Below, one piece after another: positions 22,075 to 32,476 of a DNA stretch of 64,000 nucleotides (position 1 is the first letter of the stretch; each line of letters starts with the position of its first letter). The translations under genes and the position numbers were made by a program. This stretch comes from Takakia lepidozioides (Eukaryota > Streptophyta > Takakiopsida > Takakiales > Takakiaceae): contig CM060732.1 of the NCBI GenBank assembly GCA_030704615.1, forward strand, positions 34,949,053 to 35,013,052, written 5' to 3'. The notes below the pieces were generated by a model that searched no databases, had not been told where the DNA came from, and saw only the letters and a list, made by a program, of their open reading frames with translations.

Positions 22075-22815
22075 GAAAAGAGGGGGGGGGGGGGGGGGCT
22101 GAGAGCACCAGCACTTGCCTGCTATTGTCAGCCCCCCACCATTCCAAAAAGAAAAAAGTGGGGGGGACTGAGAGTAGCAGCAGCAAGTACTTGCTGCTGC
22201 AGCTCTCAGCGCCCCCCACCATTGCCAAAACCAAAAAATGAAAGGTCGGGGGGGGGGGGGCTAAGACTAGCAGCAGCAAGCTGCTTTCAGCACCCCCCCA
22301 CCATTCCACAAACAAAAAAGGAAAAGGTGGGGGGGGGGGAAGTGACTGAGCAGCAGCAGCTGCTGAGTCACCCCCCCCCCCCAACCTTCTTTTTTATTTT
22401 TCTTCCCTCATCTCTCCCACTCTCTCCCTCTCTCCCTCTTTTCCCTCATCTCTCCCTCTCTGTCCCTCTGTCCCTCTGTCTCCCTCTGTCCCATCAGGAT
22501 GTGGAGAGAGAGGGACTGTTGAGGCGGGGAAAAAAAAAAAAAACGGTGGGGGGTGGGGAAGTGACTGGAGCAGCTGCCCCCCCCCACATTTATTTTTTTT
22601 TTTCCCCTCAACAGTCCCTCTCTCTCCCTCTCTCCCTCGCTGCCTCTCTCCCTCCCTCCCTCTCTCTCCCTCTGTCCCATCACGATGTGGAGAGAGAGGG
22701 AGAGAGGGAGAGAGGGAGAGAGAGGGAGCAGCAGCTCAGTTCCCCCCCCCCACATTTTATTTTTATTTTTATTTATTTTTTCCCCTCTCTCTCCCTCTCT
22801 CTCCCTCTGGACACT
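22075..22815. repeat. Cluster of five or six G-tract foldback hairpins
   Basis: Successive units each consist of a G-run, a GACTGAG/AGTGACTGAG arm with CAGCAGC, the inverse, and a C-run followed by ACC and A/T-rich spacer. Centres lie near 22110, 22180, 22275, 22355 and 22570. Around 22500-22640 an outer palindrome pairs GAGAGAGGGACTGTTGAGG with the inverse CCTCAACAGTCCCTCTCTC. Long CTCCCTCT tracts separate the units. Long ORFs across this region are compositional artefacts. Confidence 0.7.
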
Positions 22816-22819
22816 GGGC

Positions 22820-25115
22820 TTATGGAATTGTTGTCCCGACTTCCATTTTTGAGGAAATTGGAAAACAATTGCAAAATTGGGTTGCATGGAATTTTGGATG
22901 TTTTTTTTAATCCAAAATGAATTTTTTCTAGTGAAATATTTCTTCACTAAAAAAACCTGTGAGTTGCAAAACTCCCGTGAGTTTCTACTTTTTCAATCCA
23001 ACCTGGATGAAAAAAGGACTTCATCTGACGGGACCTAAATACAAGGCAAGACAGGTAAAAAAAAACCCCATGTTTTTTCATCTAACCTAGATGAAATATG
23101 GACTACATCCGTTGAGTGCAAGACAGGATGAAAGCATATGTCTTTCATCTTCCACGGATGAGAAACGGACAACGTCCGTCGGACGGACAGACTGGCGGAT
23201 GTTTTTCATCCTGAGAAGGATGAATGACGGGCCAGACAGGGGAAAACCCTGCGCAACCCTAATGTCTTTCTTTTTGCGATGCAAGAGTGCGCGCAATGGT
23301 GGCTTGTGAGGAGCGATGGTGCTCGTGCTGCAGATACCTTGAGCTGCCAATCCTTGAGTGTTTATGGCTCCTGTGAGCGACGCCTGGGCGGGCTCTTTAA
23401 GGCGATGGCGGTGGCTTGAGAGATGAGGGAAGATTCCCTGTCTCGGTTGTCTGTTTTTTTGCTGCACAAGGGAACCGCGGCAGTGGTGGCGGAGGTACCA
23501 CCTGCATGCCTATGACGTTTCCCTAGGAGCCCTCCTCTGGATCTTTGATGAATGGCGACACAAAGAAGTCTCTCTCACTCCGTTTATAAACCCTACCTTT
23601 TGAGACCAAGCTCTTTTTTTCTTATGCTTGGCAAGACCTTGCTTTGGTTAAGGTAGCAGTGTTGTGGTGCTGGCGGAGTCCTCCCTGCACGGTTAGGCTT
23701 GTGGAGAGATGACGACTCTCCCCCAAACAGTAAAAAAGGTTTTTTTCTGTTGGTTTTGCTTCCTTGCTTGCTTTGGCATTCTCTGCGCTTAGATTGAAGT
23801 GTATTTGACCTCGATAGCAAGTGTGGAAGCCTGCTACTCACCTCGTGCATCCTCACTAACTCACAATGCGTTGTGGTTGTTTTTGGGACGGGCACAGGTG
23901 AGGGCTTCCACTTAATATTCTGATGTCTAGGTGCTACTGGATGCCAAGTGGGATTGCAGAGCAGGGGAAGGAATCGCTTGCCAGGGACTCATCTTAAAAT
24001 GTTGAAAAACTAAACTACTCTATGGTTTTTCTTGATCCTACCTCTTTCCTTACTTGATTTTGGAAGAACAAGTGTAATGCTTTCTACGATGGGCTAGTTC
24101 GGCTCAGCCAGTGGAAAACCTCTGTTATATGGTGACAGCCTGATTTATGATGGCGTGTGTGAGAGACACACATCTGTTTTCCAGGCCCTAGTTTGCTTTG
24201 CTTACCTTATGGTAGTTGGAAACAAAGTGAGAGGCTGCAAGGAAATGGTTGCTGCAGCTACTCGGCTACCTCTGTTGGTAAAAGGCCCCAGTTATGTTCC
24301 AACCTAGATGGCTTTGTTAGCTAGATGCTTAGGCCAGGGTATGATGAAGTTTTTGCCTGTGGCTATTTGGTTGACATTGAAATATGGCAGTAATATAAAT
24401 GGTAACTGGTTTTTGAGGCAGCCAGGGTGGTCAAGTGGAAATACCCCCTGGACATGGTGTAATGACATGGTCAAATGTGGAATGATGTGAAGGGTATACT
24501 GACAGTATCATATAACTGTCACATTATGTTGCAGTCATTTATATTTACCTTGTTGTGTCATGAGCTTTGATTTTCAGCTGTAGCAAGAAATAAAGGTATA
24601 GGGATGTTCTGGAAAACTTACCAGACATATCCACATCCCCTGTGGGGGCAAGCTGTACTGCACACCAGTCTAGACAAATACTGGCAAGGCAAGGTATTTA
24701 AATCTATGATATCCAAGTGTTCATTCCTTTTCAAGAAAACCCTCCATGACACCCATGGGGTTTTAGTAAGTATGCTTGGATTACAGCTTGCAGACAGTAA
24801 ATCTGTATGACTATATGACCTGCAACACATCAAGGCCAAAATATGGCCAAGTACCCGCCATCCCACCCAGACGTATGTAAGTGTATCATGATCTTGACTG
24901 ATGGGCAATCAACATCAGTGGCATACTCTCTAGATTATGAATAATACTGACATGAACACACTACTGTGCATGGATGTAATTCTGGATTTTATAAGCTTGA
25001 TGATTGATGGATGGTGCCACTGTTAAGTGGCTGATATGTCTATTTATTCTTTCATGGCAACGACCTTAGGGGTCCTGTCTTTGTCTTGACATGACAAAAA
25101 GTATCTTCCCTCTCT
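22820..25115 (+). mobile_element. 2.6-kb dispersed repeat family, diverged copy 3
   Basis: The 5' part has CATCC/GGATGAAA words (22990-23230), the middle has ATCCTCACTAACTCACAATG (near 23850, compare 27000) and the 3' end has GTCTTGACATGACAAAAAGTATCTTCCCT (25080-25110, compare 28465-28490). The order matches copies 1 and 2, but divergence and indels are large. With copy 2 it forms a direct pair flanking 25.18-25.60 kb, which would suit two LTRs, but no primer-binding site was seen. Confidence 0.45.
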
Positions 25116-25179
25116 TACTATCCAGTATGCTTAGTGGTTTCTGCATACACTATCCTTTGGTTACCAGGCTAAATTTCCA

Positions 25180-25600
25180 GTTTATGTGCAGAGTTCCACC
25201 AAACAGACTCCGGAATGGATTGCTGAGCTGCAGGCCATGGGATATCAGCCACCGCTGCCCCCTCCAATCCCTGCTATTCAGGCTGTGTTGGCACAAACAA
25301 AGCCAATGGACTTCCATGCTAAAGTGCAAGCATTGGACTCAGCAGCTATTGATTCAGGTGATGACAATCCAATCGTGTTGCTTAAGACTTTGGCCCTAGA
25401 GGACTGGGTTAAGCTGTCCCTATCTCCAAATAAAAATGGCAAGTACATGATCAGACTGATTGACTATCATGAACGTATGTCTACTATCCTTGAAGAGGAT
25501 ACCAAAGAACTCTCGGAATGTGGTCTTAAAGGAGAAAAGATTGAGGCTGCACTACGTCTGGCTAACCCTGAAGACAAACAGGCCCCTTCTACTGCTGTCA
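25180..25600 (+). CDS. Exon-like open segment, unknown protein
   Basis: After a TTTATGTGCAG acceptor-like site at about 25190, one frame stays open for about 135 codons. It begins SSTKQTPEWIAELQAMGYQ and includes ALEDWVKLSLSPNKNGKYM and ECGLKGEKIEAALRLANPED. The balanced composition and coherent amphipathic segments suggest a once-real coding exon. It runs straight into a foldback module at 25596, which truncates it. It lies between two copies of the 2.6-kb repeat. I do not recognise the family. Confidence 0.4.
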
Positions 25601-25915
25601 CTCCCCCACCGCCCCACCTTTTGTTTTTCTTTTTTTCCCCTCAACAGTCCCTCTCTCCTTCTGTCCCTCTCTCTCCCTTTTTTCCCGCACTGTCCCATCA
25701 AGATGTGGAGAGAGAGGGAGAGAGGGAGTGATGACGGAAAAAACAAAAAAAAACAGGTGGAGGGGGGGGGAGTGACTGAGCTGATGCTGCTGCTCAGTCA
25801 CCCCCCCCCCCCCCCCCCCCCCCCCCCCTTTTTTTTTTTTTTTTTTTTCTTTCCCTCATCTCTCCCTCTCTCCCTCTCTCCTTCTTTTCCCTCTCTCTCC
25901 CTCCCTCCTTGGAAT
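25596..25915. repeat. G-tract foldback hairpin module (copy 4)
   Basis: CCCCTCAACAGTCCCTCTCTC (inverse of the arm at 22500) is followed by CTCTCTCCC tracts, a GATGTGGAGAGAGAGGGAG stem arm, then GGGGAGTGACTGAGCTGATG and its inverse GCTGCTCAGTCACCCC. A C-run of about 28 (25800-25827), a T-run and CTCTCCC tracts follow. It joins directly to copy 2 of the 2.6-kb repeat. Confidence 0.7.
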
Positions 25916-28500
25916 TGGCCGGTTTTATCAGTGTTAATTTCCTGTTTTTCCATCTATACCGGATGGATTATGACAGGGTGGACACTAAATTACCTCTAAG
26001 CTGAGTCTATGATTTTTTTTATTCTTCTTTTATTGACTTTCACCCATACCGGATGAGTCACCAGAGAATGAGGAATTACCTCTGTAGAGGTTGACACTGG
26101 CATCCTATCTATCATTTTTCCATCCATACCGGATGAAAAATACCAGGATATTAATTCGTCTTATTCCCCTTTTATGCCTTTTTTCCGTACTGGATGAGGC
26201 TTTTCTTAAGGGATGATGAATTACCTGTTAGGATGAAAAACCGTTGCCCTGGATGATATGTACTGTTCTTTCATCCTAATAATGGACCTTCTCCAGTTAG
26301 ATGAACTTATTAACTTTTTCATCTGAACCAGATGAAAAATGCAGCTTATGATGGCCCTGGAGAATTGTTTAATTGCCCTTAATTATGGCTTATTAAGGAG
26401 TGAAACCCTAACCCCTACCCTATAATCTACTGTTTAAACCTAGCTAACGGATGACATCCGTCGGGTTTTTGAGATAAAGGGTGTTGATTATTCATCCTCC
26501 GTGGATGAAAAATCGGGCTTTGCCCTAGGGTATCTCTCCCGCCGTCAGCTGCACTCCTCGTGCTTCTGAGCTCGCGGGCTGAGAGTTATGGCGTCTGAGC
26601 TCTGCTGCTGCCATGTCTGCTGCTTCGTGCCCATGCCGGACAAGCTTCTGGGGATGCGCAATGGCGTCGTCTTGTCTCTTCTCACAGACGGGAGACCCCG
26701 ATGTGATGGCATCGTCTCTTTCTCTCATTTGGCTTTTATGTTTCGCAGTGGTGCTTGTGTGGGGAAGTATTTATATCTCTCTCCCTTCTTAAACCTAGCA
26801 TTTGTATGCTTCGCTTCTCCTTAGCTATGTTGGAAGTGGCTTGCTGGTGGCGATGGCGCACAATTACCTTCCCCAATCGCTCAAGGTGCTTTTGGTGATT
26901 AGGGTTCCTTTTACTTCATGTCTTTCTCTCTTGTTTTTGAGGTCCTTAGTTGACATCGATGACAAGTGTAGGGGTCTGTGATTCACCTAGGGTTCCACAA
27001 TCCTCACTAACTCATTGGTTTTTGTGGGGGCTTGTGATGGATCATGTGAGGATCCCTACTTGCTTTGAATTCTCTTGAGCTTGCAGATAAGGATGTGAGC
27101 AAAAGGAACATACTACTGCTGCCTGCAACCCCGATTTCGGCCTGCTTGCTCCCGGTTTGACATGATGATGGTTGCTTTTGACTTATGTTTTGCTGCCGTT
27201 GATGTAGCATTTCGGCCTGGCAGCATTGTCTCTTGCAGCACAACATGTGAATCTTACCCTGTCTTGAATCTGTAATAGCTTTGCCTGTGGATTTTTAGAC
27301 TAGGTACATTTTTGGCCTTAAAAGAGGATTGATGGTGTAAGGGTAAAGGCATCAGTGGCTGTTAGGTTCTAAGGAAGAGGAGGCCCTGTTTTTAAAGATG
27401 GCAGCCTGATAAGGTAATGACAGGCCGTTTTCGGGCCTGGATTTGATGTGGAATGGAGCATAGTGAGGTTCTATTTGCAAAACATGGCATTAGCCTCCTG
27501 GAAAACAATGGTGGTAAGCTCTAATGGACCTATGCCTGTGATTATTTGCCTCTTTTTGCCATCAGACCAGCCACCTGCAATGTCTGATTTATTTTGGCCA
27601 AGTGGGCTTGGTCTCGGGCACTCAAAATGTATGTGTGCCCATATCTTGATGTTATAACATGGCAGGCCTTTCTTCCATGCCAAAATGCCTTATATGATGC
27701 ATATATGGGGCAACTGTACATGGTGTAGAATGAAGTTGCAGTCTGTCTTGTCATGCCCAAAGTGGGTCACTTGGTTGCATGTTTGGAGTCTGATAAACTG
27801 CAGGCCGGTCCATCAAGACGCTTGTGTACACATGTCTTGAATCTGTACAATGGCAGGCTGTTCTTACCTACCCAAGAGGCCTTGCATGATGCATGTCTTG
27901 GGGTACTTACAAATGGCCAAGTGTGAAGCTGCAATATGTTTTGTCATGACCAAGAAGTTTACTTGGTTGCATGCCTGAAATGTAAAAACCTACCCAAGGA
28001 GCCTTGCATGATGCATGTCTTGGGGTACTTACAAATGGCAAAGAGTGAAGCTGCAATATGTTTTGTCATGCCCAAGAAGATTACTTGGTTGCATGTTTGA
28101 AATCTGGTAAATTGCAGGCTGGTCCTTCAAGGTGCTTGTATGAACATACCTTGAATCTGTAGTAGGGCAGGCTGTTCTTACCTACCCAAGGAGCCTTGCA
28201 TGGTGCATGTCTTGGGTTACTTACAGGAATTTGAACATGCTGCAGCAATCTGATTTTTCAGTACACAAGATGCTTGCTTATATGCTTGTCTTGTTGTCAT
28301 GACCTGTACATAAAAATACCCCGCCCTCCCACCCTGTTTTATCATGAACGATTGGGTGAAATCAATTGGGAAGTCATGACAAGAATGGAAGTGTTAGATG
28401 GTGCCCTGTTTATGGGCTGTTTATGTCTTTAATTGACAATCACCCTAGTGGGTCTTGTCAATGTCTTGACATGACATGAGTATCTTCCCTGTCTCTCCAT
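25915..28500 (+). mobile_element. 2.6-kb dispersed repeat, copy 2
   Basis: This is the plus-strand counterpart of 4.80-7.43 kb. It starts at GGAATTGGCCGGTTTTATCA, has a field of short CATCC...GGATGA inverted words up to 26530, the two conserved segments at 26588-26824 and 27448-27657, three direct units with CCTTGCATGATGCATGTCTTGG (about 27880, 28000, 28190), and ends with CTTGACATGACATGAGTATC near 28485. The conserved segments are open in the same frame in both copies, but substitutions do not clearly spare amino acids, so coding is doubtful. Confidence 0.65.
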
Positions 28501-28639
28501 GAAATTGAAACTCAAGAACACTTCTTCTATTGTCCTATATACTATGAGATCCATGGGGATTCCACTGTCTACTCCGTGGAACCCAAACTCTCATTGAAAT
28601 CTCTCACTATGAAGATCAGAAATGCATGGCTGCTTACCA

Positions 28640-29240
28640 GCAGTTGGGCGCCTCACGCAGCAGCTCCTTCACACTAGCGCTCCGCCACCAGGTCGCGTGG
28701 GCACACTCCCTCGCTCAAACAACGGAAAAATAAAATAAAATAAATAAATAAATAAAGGGAGAGAATGAGGGAGAGAGATAAGGGCGAGAGGGAGAGTGAG
28801 AGCTAAGAGGGAGAATGAGAGAGAGAGAAGGAGAGGGAGGGAAGCTCCCTCACGCGGCAGCTCCTTCACGCTGGCGGTCCCTCCCACGGCGCTGGCGTTC
28901 GGCTGGCGCTCCATGAGCAGGTCATGGGGGGCGCGCTCCCAACTCGCTCAAACAGCAAGAAAAAACAAAACGACATAGAAGAGGGAGAGAGAGAGTGAGG
29001 GAGAGGGATTAGGCGAGAGGGAGAGTGAGAGAGAGGGCGCGCGTGGGTTTGAACGCTGTGGCGCGTCCGTGTTGCGTCACCGCCGCCGGAAAACGCTCCG
29101 GCGCGCAAGGGTAGTTGCGCCCGGGAGAGCTCGAGAGCAAAAAAAAACAAAGTATGGATGGAGGGAGGCGAGGGGAGGAGGGTGAGGGAGAGAGAGATCA
29201 GATAGAGAGATTGAGAGGGGGAGTGAGAGGCGGTCGGTGC
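28640..29240. repeat. Repeated GCAGCTCCTTCACGCTGGCG blocks with GAGAGGGAGA tracts
   Basis: The block GCAGCTCCTTCAC..TGGCG or TAGCG occurs at about 28659 and 28856. Each copy is followed by GGTC/CCC, GGGCGCGCTCCC or CACACTCCC, ACTCGCTCAAAC, an A-rich part and a long purine tract (28750-28840, 28975-29030, 29155-29230). Direct repeats of roughly 200-bp units. Non-coding. Confidence 0.5.
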
Positions 29241-29249
29241 AAATGTCGC

Positions 29250-29820
29250 GCTGCTTTTACTCACCCATCCCTTCGCTATTCGAGGCGGAAACTCCAAGAT
29301 AGAAGAGTTGGAAATCTCTAATTACTCAGCCCGCGCAGAACAATCAGTCATGACCTACAGCTAGTGTATCATGGGGGTGATTCCTATTTGTTTCCCTTTT
29401 GGCATTCATGTTAGCTACCTTACCATTTATAATTAAGTATCAGTTTGCTTTATCAATCTATTGGATTCCATCAACTCATCCATTCATTCCACAGCTTCAC
29501 TCAGATCTCTCTACACAGTGTGATTGTATCGTAAAAGTATCCGATTATGATTTATCAGGTATCAGGCCGAAGCCATTGTGTCTCTAATCTGCTCTACAAT
29601 ATCATTATAGCCTTGCATATAACAAGCATCTGCTCATCATCTCTCTATCTTCACTTCCGTTCTTAATCTCCGCCCGATCCCCTCTCCTCCTGGCCAAAAA
29701 GTCCTCCTCAAATGATCTCTCTTCCCCCTTTATCTTCCTACCCGTGGTTCTAACCGTCGTCTGTGAACTAACATGTTCCCTTCGCAGGTGTTGTTCCCCA
29801 CAGTTGTTCCCTGTCCTGCT
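29250..29820. other. Unassigned stretch
   Basis: No repeat, ORF or motif that can be supported. A short open frame at 29399-29587 lacks any recognisable feature. Confidence 0.35.
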
Positions 29821-29827
29821 CTCTGTT

Positions 29828-30145
29828 CCCTATGATCGTGACAGCTGTGTCAAGCTGTGACTGGCTGTGTGAAACTGTGACGGGCTGTGACTGGCTGTGC
29901 GACTGTGTTTGGCTGTGTCGGGCTGTGACTGGCTGTGTGGCTGTGTCGCTGTGTCGGGCTGTGTCGACTGTGATGGCTGTGTCGGCTGTGTCTGCTGTGA
30001 CGACTGTAACGGGCTGTGTTGGCTGTGTCGGCTGTGATGATTGTGACGGGCTGTGTTGGCTGTGATGGCTGCGTCGGCTGTGACGACTGTGACGGGCTGT
30101 GTTGGCTGTGTCGGCTGTGACTACTGTGTCGGGCTGTGTAACCCC
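29828..30145. repeat. GGCTGTG(A/T)C minisatellite
   Basis: Units such as GGCTGTGAC, GGCTGTGTC and TGGCTGTGT repeat about 30 times with a period of 8-10 bp, all in one orientation, giving strong G/T bias on the plus strand. The Cys/Val/Trp-rich ORF here is a translation of this repeat and not a gene. Confidence 0.75.
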
Positions 30146-30249
30146 CCTCTACAGTGCGCTGCTGTCACCCCTAAGGCTCCTGTTGGTCTTAGTCTGTGCA
30201 AAAATTAAGGGTACCCTACAGATCCCGTATAAGTGTCTAAGTCCCCGAC

Positions 30250-31440
30250 AGTCCTCTAACAGGTATCGCTTCGTCGTAGTCAGGAGCTCGTTGTATAATT
30301 GTGGGTTTAATCGTGTAAACCTCTGGTATTGGTTTTTGTTTTGGTGTAGGGGTCAATGCCTCAATTGCCCGGAATAAAGTTTTTTTGCAGCGTGGAGCAA
30401 TTTTTAGTCCAATGGTAATTTGGGTCTTGGTCTGGCATATTACTTCAGCCAATTCTGTTTCCGTGGTTTCATTCGTGGTCTTCGTCGTTGGTCTGATTTG
30501 AATATCTGGAGTTGGATCTCCAGAAGGTATATGGGTTCCTTATTGCATTTGAGCTATGGCTTTGCTTACCTCCTGGTGTAAGCTCTTTTCTTCCTGCCAT
30601 GCTGTACTTTCTGGATACTGTTTCCGTTCTTCTTCAGATTCCTTGTCTGGAGGTTTTTGTTTCTTGGCCTGAGGTCGGGTTACCGCAAGGGTATCCACTA
30701 CAAGAGTTACCACACTCATGGCTACACTTGGTCCGGCTTCCATATTTCCCAATTATGCCTTATGCCTGATTTGCAACTGGCATTCATGTTTCCAGTGTCT
30801 CTCTTTCTTGCAATAGTGACATCTCGTGGTTTCTTTGTTTCTGGGTTGATGTTCTCTATCATCTCGTTGCCTCTGATAACGATTACCCGTATTGTATTGT
30901 CTTGGTCCATCCGATCCTCCCCGTCGGACTTGGACTTGGTGTACCCCCACCTCTCGTGTGTACCCACTTTTCTTGGCCCGTTGATTGTAAATACAATGGT
31001 TGGTATTATGATTGTTCATATGACAAATATCACAATATTTATCTTTCATGTGGCATTCTGTTGCCAAGTGGCATGCAGTCTCGCATTTGTGACACTATGT
31101 TGCCTTTCGTGGTCCTTCATCTTTAAAATTCTTGATAGTCTCTGCTATCTTCTAATCCAAGGTGGTTTTGTCAATCACCTCTTTCTTCTTTTGCTTGGGT
31201 TTTTCTTCATCATCAAAGTTTTCTTCTTCCAAGGGATCCTAGGAATCTTTACTTCTGCTATGATTGAATTCCAGTTTCAATTTCTTTACAGTTCTTATTG
31301 CTTCAGCCAAAGTGTTGTTAGGCATGACTGTAACCATGGTTACATATTTAGGACGAAGTCCGTTGATGAACCATGACTTTTAATTTGCAAGTCATCACCT
31401 GGTGCTTGAGGTAGCTTCCTGATCAGAGTCTTCATTCTCT
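30250..31440 (-). pseudogene. Gypsy-type retrotransposon Gag, C-terminal half with three zinc knuckles
   Basis: The minus-strand translation runs in the order FINGLRPKYV (end of the retrotransposon gag domain), an acidic linker, and CCHC boxes: CHKCETACHLATEC, CDICHMNNHNTNHC and, after an Arg/Gln-rich stretch, CHYCKKERHWKHEC. Each fits C-x2-C-x4-H-x4-C. A Pro/Lys-rich tail follows. CCHC boxes bind the genomic RNA during virus-like particle assembly. Several stops and frame changes interrupt it, and the N-terminal gag domain is cut off near 31445. No protease, RT or integrase follows. A relative lies at 60.5-64 kb. Confidence 0.75.
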
Positions 31441-31459
31441 CCAGGTCCTAGTTATCATT

Positions 31460-31560
31460 CCTGACGTGACATGGCGCTGACACGTTGGCCGTCACGTTCG
31501 ACGTGCGTCACGTTCGACGTGCGTCACGTCACGCCGAATCCGGACGTTTACCCACGTAAT
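31460..31560. repeat. CACGTTCGACGTGCGT repeats
   Basis: GTCACGTTCGACGTGC is repeated directly, flanked by GACGTGACATGG and CACGTAA. It resembles the CACGTC-rich blocks at 2.95 and 10.3 kb and marks the junction that truncates the gag fragment. Confidence 0.45.
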
Positions 31561-31676
31561 TTTTTTTACACTTGACTTTTACGATTTACTTCTACCCTTT
31601 GTAATGACATGGCAGCCACGGTGTAAAACAGACGTGACCATTTATTAGTATTTATTAATTCTTTAAAAAAAATGAG

Positions 31677-31835
31677 TCCGCCAATATTGGCGGTCGCATA
31701 TAATTTATTATTTTTAATTAAAGCGACCGCCCATATTGGCGGCCGCCCGTAATTTATTTATTTTTAAATGAAGCGACCGCCCATATTGGCGGTCGCCCGT
31801 AATTTATTACATTTTAAAATAAGCGATCGCGTGTT
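31677..31835. repeat. GCGACCGCC hairpin repeats, three to four units
   Basis: Units such as AAGCGACCGCCCATATT followed by GGCGGTCGCC are spaced about 62 bp apart with AATTTATTA-rich spacers, and a fourth begins AAGCGATCGCG. They are the same inverted repeat as the 19-unit array at 44.6-45.75 kb, and like it they lie upstream of a G-run, TATA box and cargo gene on the plus strand. Confidence 0.75.
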
Positions 31836-32107
31836 TTTTTTTTATCTTAGAAATCCAGGGACCCGCCGTGTGGGGCGTTTTGTTTTTTATTTTTAATCAT
31901 GAAGCGGCGCCTCAGCCAGCCACGTGGCGAGGTGCCACGGGTCAGGAAAACGAAACAAATGGGATGAGGGGAGGTGGTTTTGAACCCTTGACCTCTCCCA
32001 TGTGGGTGCGCGTGGCGAGGTGCGACTGGCCAGTCGCGCCGCGCTTACACGTGGCGAGGCGCCACTGGCCTGTCGCGTTTTTTCAAGCATAATGCCATTT
32101 TATTTTT

Positions 32108-32200
32108 TTTTGGGGGGGGGGGGGGGGGGGGTGTGTGCTGGTGAGCGCCTATATAAACCATTCCCCCCTCCTTTTCTGATCACTTTTGCCCTTCTTGTGG
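32108..32200 (+). promoter_or_regulatory. Putative promoter: G-run, TATA box, pyrimidine-rich initiator
   Basis: A run of about 20 G (32112-32131) is followed by GCGCCTATATAAACC (TATA box at about 32151-32157) and then a CCCCCCTCCTTTTCT tract. The same order (G-run, TATA, C/T-rich tract) is found at 44.65, 44.86 and 45.77-45.84 kb. The kinase-like reading frame begins about 325 bp downstream. Promoter function is inferred. Confidence 0.5.
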
Positions 32201-32476
32201 TGTGGTTCCTTGGCATCCTGTAGTCTTTTCGGACTTCGTTGCTTGACACTGCCAATGGGAGGTGCAAAGGTGATTATTTGGGGGGGGAGGTTTTGTCGGT
32301 TTTCTATTGGTCAGTCCCACACACTTGTTCACGGTACAATCATCGTATCACCATTTTGCCATTTCCGAATCTCCGGCAGCCTGTTTTTTTGCAGAAAACT
32401 ACGAAGACACCATCCATACGCGTTCATTGTCATTTTTCTGAGGTTTTGGACCCTGTAGTGGGCAAAGGTTTATACA

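Noticed and set aside
29832-30065. Cys/Trp/Val-rich small secreted-protein-like ORF
   Set aside because: It is a direct translation of the GGCTGTG minisatellite, with no signal peptide and no conserved spacing.
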